Counted from the first letter of the stretch, positions 1 through 5,589 are shown. The stretch: DNA of 5,589 nt from Candidatus Neomicrothrix sp. UBA7884 (GCA_002501135.1 DLRQ01000031.1:1-5589); one strand, 5' to 3'. Notes: generated by a model from the sequence alone, not told the origin. Program-made: numbers and translations.

Positions 1-440
1 CCGTCGATCACATCTTTCTCCAGGCACCAGATGAGGATCGCCGAGACCAGCCCGCCGTCCTGACCGTGGTCCGCCACGGTTGTGTCAGTGGCCCGGGTGA
101 GCAGGATGTCCCTGTAGATGCCAGACACCTCGTCGGGTCGGCGCTCCCGGGCGTGCAGGTGCTCGTCGGCCTCCGACTCCCAGTTTCGGAACCTGGGGCA
201 CGCCCTGGTGCAAGAGGTGCAGCCCTTCTCACCGTGGACACAGTTGTCAGGCCCGAGCTCATCCTCGAGGTGGAACGGACGGTAGGCCCCCGGGGCGTGC
301 CTGTAGCCGATCACGTCGTGTGGGCACGAGATGACGCAGCCGGCACATCCCGTGCAGAGGTTCGAGTTGATGACCTCGTCGTGGAGCTCCTTCCACTGGA
401 AGGTCCACTTCTTCGCGGTCCTGGGAGTTGCTCCGGCCAT
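1..440 (-). CDS. Coenzyme F420 hydrogenase/dehydrogenase beta-subunit (FrhB) family iron-sulfur protein, C-terminus cut by window edge
   Basis: The frame is open for 146 codons from ATG at 440 to the window edge without a stop. Residues 29-40 hold a ferredoxin motif C29-x2-C32-x2-C35-x3-C39-P. A second cluster follows: C67, C74-x2-C77-x3-C81-P. Near residues 126-146 the phrase GQDGGLVSAILIW, then a Leu-Glu and an Ile-Asp-Gly, matches the start of the FrhB catalytic domain. In known members (FrhB, FpoF, Fsr N-terminus) this domain binds FAD and passes electrons between F420 or ferredoxin and 4Fe-4S clusters. BciB divinyl reductase and plant 7-hydroxymethyl chlorophyll a reductase are relatives that act on tetrapyrroles. 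It lies 32 bp after hemY on the same strand and is probably cotranscribed. An in-frame GTG at 449 is an alternative start; TTAGGG at 449-454 is a weak ribosome site for the ATG. The family call is firm; F420 use and substrate are unknown because the C-terminus is missing. Confidence 0.88.
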   Translation of the reverse strand, partial: MAGATPRTAKKWTFQWKELHDEVINSNLCTGCAGCVISCPHDVIGYRHAPGAYRPFHLEDELGPDNCVHGEKGCTSCTRACPRFRNWESEADEHLHARERRPDEVSGIYRDILLTRATDTTVADHGQDGGLVSAILIWCLEKDVID

Positions 441-472
441 CGCCGGCACCCTAACCGAGCGCCGGTACTCCC

Positions 473-1798
473 TCACGGTGCCGCCAGCACCCTTTCTGCC
501 AGGGCCGAGGCGTGCTGGGCAAGGGATGTCACCCCCATACCCCGGTATCCCCAGCCCGCCAGGTGGAGTCCGGGAAACTCGGCGGCAACGTGGTCAAGCC
601 TGTCAAGCCACGCTGCGTGCCCAACGTGGTACTGGGGGATCCCGGGAGAATGCCTGATCACGCGGGTCCATGAGGGCCGGAGTGACACACCGAGGATCCG
701 GCCGGCCTCCTCGATGGCCAGTGCCACCAGGTCGTCGTCGGCGAGTGCAAGAACTGCCGGGTCGGCGTCACCACCGTAGATGCCCTTGAGTAGGCGATGG
801 TGATCTGGCGCTCGACCCGCAGCGTAGGACGACTCGAACAGGAGCCCGAGGATGTGGAGACCAGCATCGGGGCCGGTAAGCACCCCGAATCCCGAGGGCA
901 CCTGCATGTGGGCTTCAGGTCCTCCGAGGCCCACGACTGCGACCGGCGCCGCGTGGGCCTCGTTCAGCAACGGGGCGAATGGCCCGGGCAGGATCCGGGC
1001 GGCTTCGGCGGGAGCAAGAGCGACGATGACCGCGGGGGCATGCTCCTCACCACGACCAGTGACGGTCCACCCGCTGCCATCGTGTTGGACGGACTCGACA
1101 GGCCAGTCCGGACGGAAGTCGTCGCCCAGGGGAGCGGCGAGCTCGGCGGCGAGCCCATCCATGCCGTTCAGCGCTGTGTGGACCCTTGCTCTTGGTGTAT
1201 CCTTCGAACGGGTTCGACGCCGTGCGAGGACGCCCCTGACCAAACTGCCGTCGGCGTCTTCGAGGGCGACAATCGCTGGAAAGGCTGCTCTCGCCGACAA
1301 CCTGTCGGGGTCGCCGGCGAATACTCCGTGCGCCATGAGGGTTGCACCTGTGCGGCCGGCCTCAGGGCCGAGTCGGCGCTCAAGGAAGCTCTGAAGCGGT
1401 TCATCGATGACCGTCGCCGGACTCCGCACCCATGGCTCACGAAGAAGGCGGAGCTTGCCACGGCCAGAGACGAGTCGGGTGGTGAGTGAAGTTGGTCCGG
1501 CAAGCTCGAACAACTCACCCCGGTCGTACACGAAGCGGCGGTGGGCGACCGGCTCGGCCGGCACGACGCTGGCTCCAACCGATTCGAGGATGGGTGTCAG
1601 GTGGGGATGCGGAAGCAGGAAGGAGCCGGCCGCAGGTTCAAGTAGGTAGTTCTCATCGTGGACGGTTGCAGCAACACCTCCCGGCACCGGTCCGGCCTCA
1701 AGTACCAGTGGATGGCCGCCCCGTCTGGCGACCTCGCTGGCGACAAGCAGGCCTCCGAGGCCGGCCCCGACGACGATTACGTCCGGGTGCCCCTTCAC
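473..1798 (-). CDS. hemY: FAD-dependent protoporphyrinogen IX oxidase, HemY/PPOX type
   Basis: This oxidises protoporphyrinogen IX to protoporphyrin IX by removing six electrons; related actinobacterial enzymes act on coproporphyrinogen III instead. The 441-residue product opens with a dinucleotide-binding fold, DVIVVGAGLGG at residues 6-16, and Glu34 in LVLEAG, the usual ribose-binding acid. The family hallmark GVFAGDPDRLSARAAFP is at 158-174, IPQYHVGH at 387-394, and the C-terminal FAD segment LAGWGYRGMGV at 413-423. Length is slightly short of the usual 450-480. The start is GTG at 1798: it overlaps the hemH stop as GTGA, has AGGAGG four bases upstream, and places the FAD motif at the usual distance from the N-terminus. 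An upstream in-frame ATG at 1858 would add 20 basic, unrelated residues lying inside hemH. Because HemN is in the same operon, protoporphyrinogen is the likelier substrate. HemY enzymes normally use O2 as acceptor. Confidence 0.93.
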   Translation of the reverse strand: MKGHPDVIVVGAGLGGLLVASEVARRGGHPLVLEAGPVPGGVAATVHDENYLLEPAAGSFLLPHPHLTPILESVGASVVPAEPVAHRRFVYDRGELFELAGPTSLTTRLVSGRGKLRLLREPWVRSPATVIDEPLQSFLERRLGPEAGRTGATLMAHGVFAGDPDRLSARAAFPAIVALEDADGSLVRGVLARRRTRSKDTPRARVHTALNGMDGLAAELAAPLGDDFRPDWPVESVQHDGSGWTVTGRGEEHAPAVIVALAPAEAARILPGPFAPLLNEAHAAPVAVVGLGGPEAHMQVPSGFGVLTGPDAGLHILGLLFESSYAAGRAPDHHRLLKGIYGGDADPAVLALADDDLVALAIEEAGRILGVSLRPSWTRVIRHSPGIPQYHVGHAAWLDRLDHVAAEFPGLHLAGWGYRGMGVTSLAQHASALAERVLAAP

Positions 1799-2766
1799 AG
1801 CACCTCCTGCACGATGTCGGCAAGCATGGGACCCACGATCGGGTCTATGCCGAGGCACCGGCTCCGATGGAAGTTGTCGATACCGACCGCTGCGGCGTGG
1901 TCCTTCATCTCGATGTCAATCTCGTAGAGGGTCTCGACATGGTCGGAAACGAATGAGATGGGGACGACGCCGAGCCATGTCCGACTGTCGCTGGCCGCCG
2001 TGGCGATCACCTCACCGACGTCAGGACCGATCCAGCGGATGGGCCCGCTCCGAGACTGGTAGGCGATGACATGGTCAACCGGCCGCTGAACTCGGCTCAT
2101 AACCCCCGCCACGGTCGTCCTTATCTCTTCGGGATACGGATCGCCTCCGTCGACGATTCGCTGCGGTAGGCCATGGGCTGAGAACACCAGCAGCGCCGTG
2201 CTGAGGCTCTTACCTGGTATTCCTGCCAGCATCTCGTCGACCAACTGTGCCTGTGCGGCCAGATAGCTGGGGTGCCGGCACCACGAACGGATAATCGTCA
2301 GTGGAAGGTCCGCCCCGTACTCGCTGAGGGTCCGTCGTAGTTCGACCTCAGAGGATCCGGTCGTGCAATCGGAGTGTTGTGGGTACAAGGGCAGCATGAC
2401 GACACGGCCGACGCCCGCTGCGAGCATCGCGTCGACGGCCGCACTCGTGTCGGGTCGGCTGTGGCGGTGAGCTACGGCAACGACTACGTCCTGTCCACGA
2501 GCGGCGAGTTCAACGCCGAGCATGTTGGCCTGAAGTCGGGTTGTTTCCACTAGCGGTGAGGCCCGCCCGATGAGCTTGTAGTGGGATCGAACCCGCGGTG
2601 CACGCAGGCCTGCCACCAGAGTGCTTACTGCCGTGCGAGTCAGCGATCCTCCGGGGAGTGGCACCAGGTGGGGGTCAGCGAAGATCGACCTGATGAAGGG
2701 CCTGACCTCGGCCAGACTCTCAGGACCTCCTAGTTGAGCGACGACAATGCCGGTGCGAGCTGTCAC
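1795..2766 (-). CDS. hemH: Ferrochelatase, probably protoporphyrin type
   Basis: This inserts Fe2+ into the porphyrin at the end of haem synthesis. The 323-residue length is normal for a bacterial ferrochelatase. Visible family motifs are an N-terminal AQLGGPESL at 10-18, LPLYPQHSDCTTGSS at 125-139, the signature LLVFSAHGLP at 192-201 with catalytic His198, and SFVSDHVETLYEID at 271-284 with catalytic Glu278. In coproporphyrin ferrochelatases (CpfC, typical of Firmicutes and Actinobacteria) a Tyr sits before the N-terminal G-T/G-P; here it is Leu12, as in protoporphyrin enzymes. The C-terminal cysteine triplet of [2Fe-2S] ferrochelatases is absent, so a cluster is unlikely. The start is GTG at 2766, one base after the hemN stop (TGA-G-GTG), indicating coupling to hemN. 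The stop overlaps the hemY start by four bases. Family assignment is firm; substrate type is inference from Leu12 and the hemN neighbour. Confidence 0.95.
   Translation of the reverse strand: MTARTGIVVAQLGGPESLAEVRPFIRSIFADPHLVPLPGGSLTRTAVSTLVAGLRAPRVRSHYKLIGRASPLVETTRLQANMLGVELAARGQDVVVAVAHRHSRPDTSAAVDAMLAAGVGRVVMLPLYPQHSDCTTGSSEVELRRTLSEYGADLPLTIIRSWCRHPSYLAAQAQLVDEMLAGIPGKSLSTALLVFSAHGLPQRIVDGGDPYPEEIRTTVAGVMSRVQRPVDHVIAYQSRSGPIRWIGPDVGEVIATAASDSRTWLGVVPISFVSDHVETLYEIDIEMKDHAAAVGIDNFHRSRCLGIDPIVGPMLADIVQEVL
1803..1808 (-). promoter_or_regulatory. Ribosome binding site that fixes the hemY start
   Basis: AGGAGG on the minus strand lies inside the 3' end of hemH, four bases before the GTG at 1798. 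It supports that GTG over the upstream ATG at 1858, for which the longer reading frame would otherwise be chosen. Together with the GTGA overlap it suggests translation coupled to hemH with some independent initiation. Confidence 0.75.
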
Positions 2767-2767
2767 C

Positions 2768-4183
2768 TCAGACCGTCCGGGAGAATATCTGATCTTCGGT
2801 GGCCCTGGCTTTGAGTCGGGTGTCGAACACCATGGCCACGTTGCGGATGAACATGCGCCCTACGGGCGTGGCCTCGATGTCGTTCCCGTTGATCACGACG
2901 AATCCAGCCTCGACAAGGCCGCCAGGTGCATTCATCTCGGCAAGCTCGTCCGCGAAGTGATCCTCCACGAGGATTCCGAAACGATCGGTGATCTCGTGGG
3001 CCAGCAGACGGCCGTTGCACATGAGCTCGGTAATCACGTGGCGACGGACCTCGTCGTCGGTGCTGAGCACTATGCCCCGCTCGGTCGGAAGTTCGCCCGC
3101 GTCGACGGCCGCAAGGTAGGAGGCCATCCGGCGGTGACTCTGTGCATAACTTCCTCCAATGTCGCTTATCGCCGACGTTCCCAGGCCGATGATCTCGGTT
3201 CCCCGTGTCGTCGTGTACCCCATGAAGTTTCGTGACAACGTGCGCTCCCGGTGGGCCACAGCGAGTTCGTCGTTGTACAGCGCAAAGTGGTCCATACCGA
3301 TCTGCTCGTAGCCGGCACCGGTGAGCCCGTCGATGGCGAGCGAAAGCATGCCGAACTTCACATTGCGATCGGGCAACAGTCCTGGGTCAATTCGCTTCTG
3401 GTTTGGGCGCATCCACGGCACGAGCGCGAACGAATACACGGCGAGACGGTCTGGGCGGAGACCTATCACCTGTTCAAGTGAGCGGGCGAATGTGTGCTCG
3501 TCCTGGCCGGGCAGGCCGTAGACGAGATCGACGTTGATGGATTCGTATCCGAGACTACGAGCCGCGTCGTGCAGGTTCGACGTCTGCTCCCAGGTCTGGT
3601 GCCGGCCAATGAGGTCCTGCACAACTTCGTCAACATCTTGTAGGCCCATCGAAATGCGGTTGAACCCCAGAGTTCGTAACGTGGTCAGGTGTTGCTCGGT
3701 GGTTGTCCGAGGGTCCACCTCAAGCGCCACTTCGGCGCCTTGTTCGAGGTCGAATAGTGAAAGTAATTGTCCATGGAGGTCGGAAAGCGCCTCCGGTGGG
3801 TAGAAGGTCGGTGTGCCGCCGCCCCAGTGGTACTGCCGAAGGCTTCGTCGATCTCCGAGTCTCTCCACCGTCGTTCGGGCTTCGGCAACGAGGCGGTCAA
3901 GGTAGGTGTCAGCCAGGCCCCTGTTGCGGGTCACCACGACATGGCAGGCACAAAACGAGCACCGGTTCTCGCAGAAGGGCAGGTGGACGTACAACGAGAG
4001 TGGGTCGTGCGGTCTGGTCGCTGCGTCAGCCAGACAGGCAGCATGTTCCTCCGGGCCAAAGCCCTCATGGAAGTCGACGGCTGTCGGATACGAGGTGTAA
4101 CGGGGTCCGGGCCGGTCGTACCTGGCAAGAAGCTCAGCGGTGGATTTGACCATGTCGGAAGAAGCCGATTCCCTCCTAGTCAC
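2768..4183 (-). CDS. hemN: Oxygen-independent coproporphyrinogen III dehydrogenase, radical SAM
   Basis: This oxidatively decarboxylates two propionates of coproporphyrinogen III to vinyl groups, giving protoporphyrinogen IX without O2 and using two SAM molecules. The product is 471 residues (E. coli HemN has 457). GPRYTSYPT at 26-34 is the typical HemN opening. The cluster motif C71-x3-C75-x2-C78-x-C80 follows LYVHLPF, with Tyr65 matching the cluster-side Tyr of E. coli HemN. GGGTPT is at 121-126, EVDPR and MGLQDVD follow, and IGMDHFALYNDELAVA and the later NFMGYTT motif are HemN-specific. The fourth Cys and these motifs separate it from HemW, the HemN-like haem chaperone. The start taken is GTG 4183, which overlaps the upstream small ORF stop as GTGA. 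ATG at 4153 (461 residues) is an alternative. Neither has a well-spaced Shine-Dalgarno: the AGGAGG between them is 18 bases from the ATG. Confidence 0.95.
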   Translation of the reverse strand: MTRRESASSDMVKSTAELLARYDRPGPRYTSYPTAVDFHEGFGPEEHAACLADAATRPHDPLSLYVHLPFCENRCSFCACHVVVTRNRGLADTYLDRLVAEARTTVERLGDRRSLRQYHWGGGTPTFYPPEALSDLHGQLLSLFDLEQGAEVALEVDPRTTTEQHLTTLRTLGFNRISMGLQDVDEVVQDLIGRHQTWEQTSNLHDAARSLGYESINVDLVYGLPGQDEHTFARSLEQVIGLRPDRLAVYSFALVPWMRPNQKRIDPGLLPDRNVKFGMLSLAIDGLTGAGYEQIGMDHFALYNDELAVAHRERTLSRNFMGYTTTRGTEIIGLGTSAISDIGGSYAQSHRRMASYLAAVDAGELPTERGIVLSTDDEVRRHVITELMCNGRLLAHEITDRFGILVEDHFADELAEMNAPGGLVEAGFVVINGNDIEATPVGRMFIRNVAMVFDTRLKARATEDQIFSRTV

Positions 4184-4296
4184 GAGACTGTCAACTGGCG
4201 GCTATCGGCCCTGATCACTTGGAACGCCACGCCATCCTCCTTGTGGAAGGTGAATGCAGGTGCCTCAACGTCAAGCGCTGAGAATCCAGGGCTCAA
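4180..4296 (-). CDS. Possible 38-residue protein translationally coupled between RIC and hemN
   Basis: The interval between RIC and hemN (4184-4292) holds a frame open from TTG at 4296 to TGA at 4180. The TTG overlaps the RIC stop as TTGA, and the TGA overlaps the GTG of hemN as GTGA, so both junctions have the four-base form also seen at hemH/hemY. The peptide reads like protein, ending HKEDGVAFQVIRADSRQLTVS minus its first two residues when aligned by eye to nothing known: acidic and hydrophobic residues alternate as in a beta hairpin. Roughly two thirds of third positions are G or C. AAGGAGG at about 4224-4230 lies five bases before an in-frame GTG that would give a 16-residue peptide, a second possible start. 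I do not recognise the family. The TTG has no clear ribosome site, and a frameshift joining this segment to RIC is another possibility. Confidence 0.35.
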   Translation of the reverse strand: MSPGFSALDVEAPAFTFHKEDGVAFQVIRADSRQLTVS

Positions 4297-5072
4297 TGGG
4301 GAGCAACCGAATCCGACAGTGGTTCATCGGGTCCAGTTACTTCGAATTCGAGACCAGTGCCTACGGCGAGGAGATCCTTCTCGATTCGCGAAACTGCTGG
4401 GAACAGGGAGTTGTTCTCCTTGTGGATGTGCATTCGGGTATCAGTATTGAGTTCGGCCAGGCCCCGGTAGAAGGCATTGAACGAAGCGCAGCCGTCTGCT
4501 GGCGGCTGGAAACCACCGGTCAGATCCACCAACTGGTCCAACAGCTTTCCCGCCCCGTGGTGCTCAAGGATCATCACCGAAATCGGGTTGCCAATCGACC
4601 CACAGTGGAACGCCGGTAGGTCCGTGGCTGCCATCAGGTCACGGACCATTGGGAACAGGATTCGCTCCTCCTTCATGAGGTGGGGTTCAAGATCGGCTCT
4701 CAGAGCCCGAAAGGTGTCGACCACAGCCGGGAGGCCGGTGTGGTTGGCACCGTGTACCGCCTCAACCTTGTCAGCCAGGGCCCCCAGGCGAGGAAGCTCT
4801 TCATGGAGGTAGCGGTGGTGAGTTGCCTCTATGTGGTCGACCAGTTCAGTTGGGCCCATTCCCACCCAGTCGCCCTCCGGCTCTGGGGTCAACTCCTCAG
4901 ACAGTTCCCTGGCCGTCTCCCCTGCGTCGAGCCCCAGTGGTCGGCATGCCTCAATAAGGGTGCGGTTGCCGCCACAGCAGTAGTCCAGACCGCGTCGCTC
5001 CAGCCCCCCTGCCAACGATGGATGCCTGTTGACCAGGTCAGCGAGTCTTGCTGTTACGTCAAGGGTGGGCAT
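4293..5072 (-). CDS. ric: Iron-sulfur cluster repair di-iron protein RIC (YtfE/ScdA family)
   Basis: RIC proteins are cytoplasmic di-iron proteins that restore Fe-S and other iron centres after nitrosative or oxidative damage. The product is 259 residues; family members are about 220-240. The N-terminal ScdA_N domain (about 1-60) contains the hallmark LDYCCGGNRTLIEAC at 29-43 with Cys32-Cys33. The hemerythrin-like four-helix domain (about 75-230) supplies the metal ligands: His80, the HH pair at 85-86, H131-x3-E135, HH at 171-172, and H215-x3-E219 in MHIHKENNSLFP. A tail of about 28 residues (232-259) extends past the usual end and is rich in acidic residues. ATG 5072 is supported by GGAAGGAA five bases upstream and by the ScdA_N domain beginning at once. 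It is the first gene of the cluster, preceded by a palindrome, and its stop overlaps a possible small ORF. Its linkage to hemN suggests joint induction under NO, low O2 or iron stress. Confidence 0.95.
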   Translation of the reverse strand: MPTLDVTARLADLVNRHPSLAGGLERRGLDYCCGGNRTLIEACRPLGLDAGETARELSEELTPEPEGDWVGMGPTELVDHIEATHHRYLHEELPRLGALADKVEAVHGANHTGLPAVVDTFRALRADLEPHLMKEERILFPMVRDLMAATDLPAFHCGSIGNPISVMILEHHGAGKLLDQLVDLTGGFQPPADGCASFNAFYRGLAELNTDTRMHIHKENNSLFPAVSRIEKDLLAVGTGLEFEVTGPDEPLSDSVAPH

Positions 5073-5076
5073 TTCG

Positions 5077-5084
5077 TTCCTTCC
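5077..5084 (-). promoter_or_regulatory. Ribosome binding site of the RIC gene
   Basis: GGAAGGAA on the minus strand, four to five bases before the ATG at 5072, is a good purine-rich Shine-Dalgarno. It supports this ATG as the first start of the cluster. I could not pick a convincing -35/-10 pair between it and the palindrome upstream; TGGACA at 5130-5135 resembles a -35 box, but no matching -10 sits 16-18 bases downstream. Confidence 0.65.
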
Positions 5085-5133
5085 AGGTCATTCAGCACTG
5101 AGTAGGCCAACTTTGGTGAACGAAACCCCTGTC

Positions 5134-5157
5134 CACTAGGGAACTAGGTCCCTAGTG
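5134..5157. promoter_or_regulatory. 24-bp near-perfect palindrome, candidate operator of the RIC-haem cluster
   Basis: The arms are CACTAGGGA and TCCCTAGTG, perfect nine-base inverted repeats around a six-base spacer ACTAGG. Pairing continues into the spacer, so 11 of 12 half-site positions are symmetric. ACTAGG or its complement occurs three times at eight-base steps. The centre is about 73 bp upstream of the RIC ATG, a normal place for a repressor or activator site. The length and symmetry fit a homodimeric regulator. A NO- or redox-sensing Rrf2 protein or a response regulator would suit RIC, but I cannot match it to a known consensus. It is unlikely to be a terminator: no U-tract follows on either strand. 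Confidence 0.6.
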
Positions 5158-5288
5158 TCGGGTGCGTGCAGGAGGGGAGGTCGACATCTTGTCCATGCGC
5201 AGCGGGGGTCGGCCGGAAGCGCAGGGAACCTGGCCGGCCCGTCCATATGAAGAAAGCCCAGTGAGCTTGGTGGGTTCACTCTGATTGC
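5158..5288. other. Intergenic spacer between candidate operator and tRNA fragment
   Basis: No recognisable gene is present. GGCCGG at 5211-5216 and CCGGCC at 5234-5239 could form a short stem with a 17-base loop but lack a U-tract. On the plus strand a purine-rich run GGAGGGGAGG at 5171-5180 lies eight bases before TTG 5189, opening a 31-codon frame that ends at 5284. Its peptide is proline- and arginine-rich with no recognisable family, as expected by chance in GC-rich DNA. Confidence 0.4.
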
Positions 5289-5346
5289 TGGCGCCCCTGA
5301 CAGGACTCGAACCTGTGCACATGGCTCCGGGAGTCGATGCTCTATT
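5289..5346 (-). tRNA. Partial, probably non-functional tRNA: 3' portion, possibly tRNA-Arg
   Basis: On the minus strand the last bases read as a tRNA 3' end: T-arm ACAGG-TTCGAGT-CCTGT, acceptor strand CAGGGGC, discriminator G and encoded CCA at 5289-5291. Upstream are the D-arm end ATAGAGCA and an anticodon-arm region TCGAC-TCCCGGA-GCCAT. That arm does not pair properly (TCGAC would need GTCGA) and lacks U33 before a clear anticodon. The surviving CCGGA and the overall form suggest an Arg(CCG)-type gene, which is inference. No matching GCCCCTG acceptor 5' strand lies at the required distance. The fragment directly abuts a serine recombinase remnant, as expected for an attachment-site copy of a tRNA 3' end left by an integrating element. 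Confidence 0.6.
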
Positions 5347-5349
5347 CAT

Positions 5350-5589
5350 GTCCGGTCCGTCGTTGAGGTCTACAGGGAGAAGGTGGGTACCAGTGCCAGC
5401 CGCCTCAAGAACAACCGATGGCCGCAGTTGGAACGTGCCCTCAAAGACATGGGCACGAAGTGCCGGACTCTGATCGTCTGGGCCGTTGACCGTCAGTCCC
5501 GCAAGGGGTTGACCGAAGATGTAGAGGTCCGCTCGTCAACACCTCACGGTGGAGGTGGGGGGTCAGCGACGGCCACGATCGCGGTCCAC
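5350..5589 (+). pseudogene. Serine recombinase (resolvase/invertase catalytic domain) remnant, headless and frameshifted, runs off right edge
   Basis: Plus-strand codons from 5350 encode VRSVVEVYREKVGTSASRL, then RWPQLERALKDM and TLIVWAVDRQSRKG. This is the middle of a serine recombinase catalytic domain: the DR-x2-R motif matches the conserved active-site arginines of resolvases, and the G-x-SAS and R-x2-x-L-x-RAL pattern is typical of the family. The first 40 or so residues, with the nucleophilic Ser, are missing, and no start codon exists in frame back to the stop at 5248. After EDV (5523) the expected sequence continues in another frame from 5526 as GPLVNT, so a two-base insertion or one-base deletion at about 5524 breaks it. 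The original frame becomes glycine-rich nonsense. Homology begins within a few bases of the tRNA fragment. It is a decayed integrase or resolvase, not an active gene. Confidence 0.65.

Noticed and set aside
66..779. Long plus-strand frame opposite the FrhB-like and hemY genes
   Set aside because: It is antisense to two well-supported genes, has no family resemblance and is Arg/Pro/Gly-rich like GC-rich shadow frames. Other long plus-strand frames (797-1489, 2747-3235, 3767-4450) fail for the same reason.
1799..1858. Upstream ATG start for hemY adding 20 residues
   Set aside because: The extension lies within hemH, is basic and unrelated to PPOX, and the GTG at 1798 has AGGAGG and a GTGA overlap.
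5107..5116. CCAA-N2-TTGG as an FNR/Dnr-type half-site palindrome near the RIC promoter
   Set aside because: The arms are only four bases with two-base spacing and do not fit the TTGAT-N4-ATCAA consensus.
5211..5239. GGCCGG/CCGGCC inverted repeat as a terminator
   Set aside because: The stem is short with a 17-base loop, and neither strand has a following T-run.
5189..5284. Divergent plus-strand small ORF (31 codons, TTG start) with a purine-rich run upstream
   Set aside because: The peptide has no recognisable features, the start is weak, and such frames are common by chance in GC-rich spacers.
5152..5349. Minus-strand 65-codon frame over the tRNA fragment and spacer
   Set aside because: It reads through the tRNA-like sequence, has no family features, and ends inside the candidate operator.
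5289..5379. A complete but unusual tRNA whose 5' acceptor strand would be CTCCCTG at 5373-5379 on the minus strand
   Set aside because: Six of seven acceptor pairs form and TGTAG follows, but the gene would be about 91 bases with no valid D-stem and an unpaired anticodon arm. The same bases also encode Val-Glu-Val-Tyr-Arg-Glu of the recombinase. Covariance-model scoring would decide.

Overview
The window is GC-rich and carries one compact co-directional gene cluster on the minus strand, read from about 5072 down to the left edge. In transcription order it encodes a RIC/YtfE-type di-iron protein, a possible 38-residue protein, HemN, ferrochelatase HemH, protoporphyrinogen oxidase HemY and a coenzyme F420 hydrogenase beta-subunit (FrhB) family protein that runs off the left edge. 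The GC-rich coding, frequent GTG starts, an F420-associated family and the style of the serine recombinase remnant suggest a high-GC actinomycetote, perhaps of the class Acidimicrobiia. This is inference; there is no rRNA or other taxonomic marker.

HemN, HemY and HemH are the last three steps of the protoporphyrin-dependent haem pathway: coproporphyrinogen III to protoporphyrinogen IX, to protoporphyrin IX, to haem b. RIC repairs or delivers iron to Fe-S and di-iron centres damaged by NO or oxidants. The cluster therefore looks like a stress- or low-oxygen-responsive haem supply unit. The FrhB-like protein is the odd member: it could be an electron-transfer partner or a reductase acting on a tetrapyrrole.

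The genes are very tightly packed. RIC stop and small-ORF start share TTGA, and small-ORF stop and hemN start share GTGA. One base separates hemN from hemH; hemH and hemY share GTGA; 32 bases separate hemY from the FrhB-like gene. I saw no terminator between genes, so one polycistronic message is likely. A 24-bp near-perfect palindrome at 5134-5157, centred about 73 bp upstream of the RIC start, is the best candidate operator.

The right end (5289-5589) is an accessory junction. The 3' part of a tRNA, probably Arg-type and with a defective anticodon arm, abuts a headless and frameshifted serine recombinase fragment on the plus strand. This looks like the scar of an integrated element upstream of the haem cluster.
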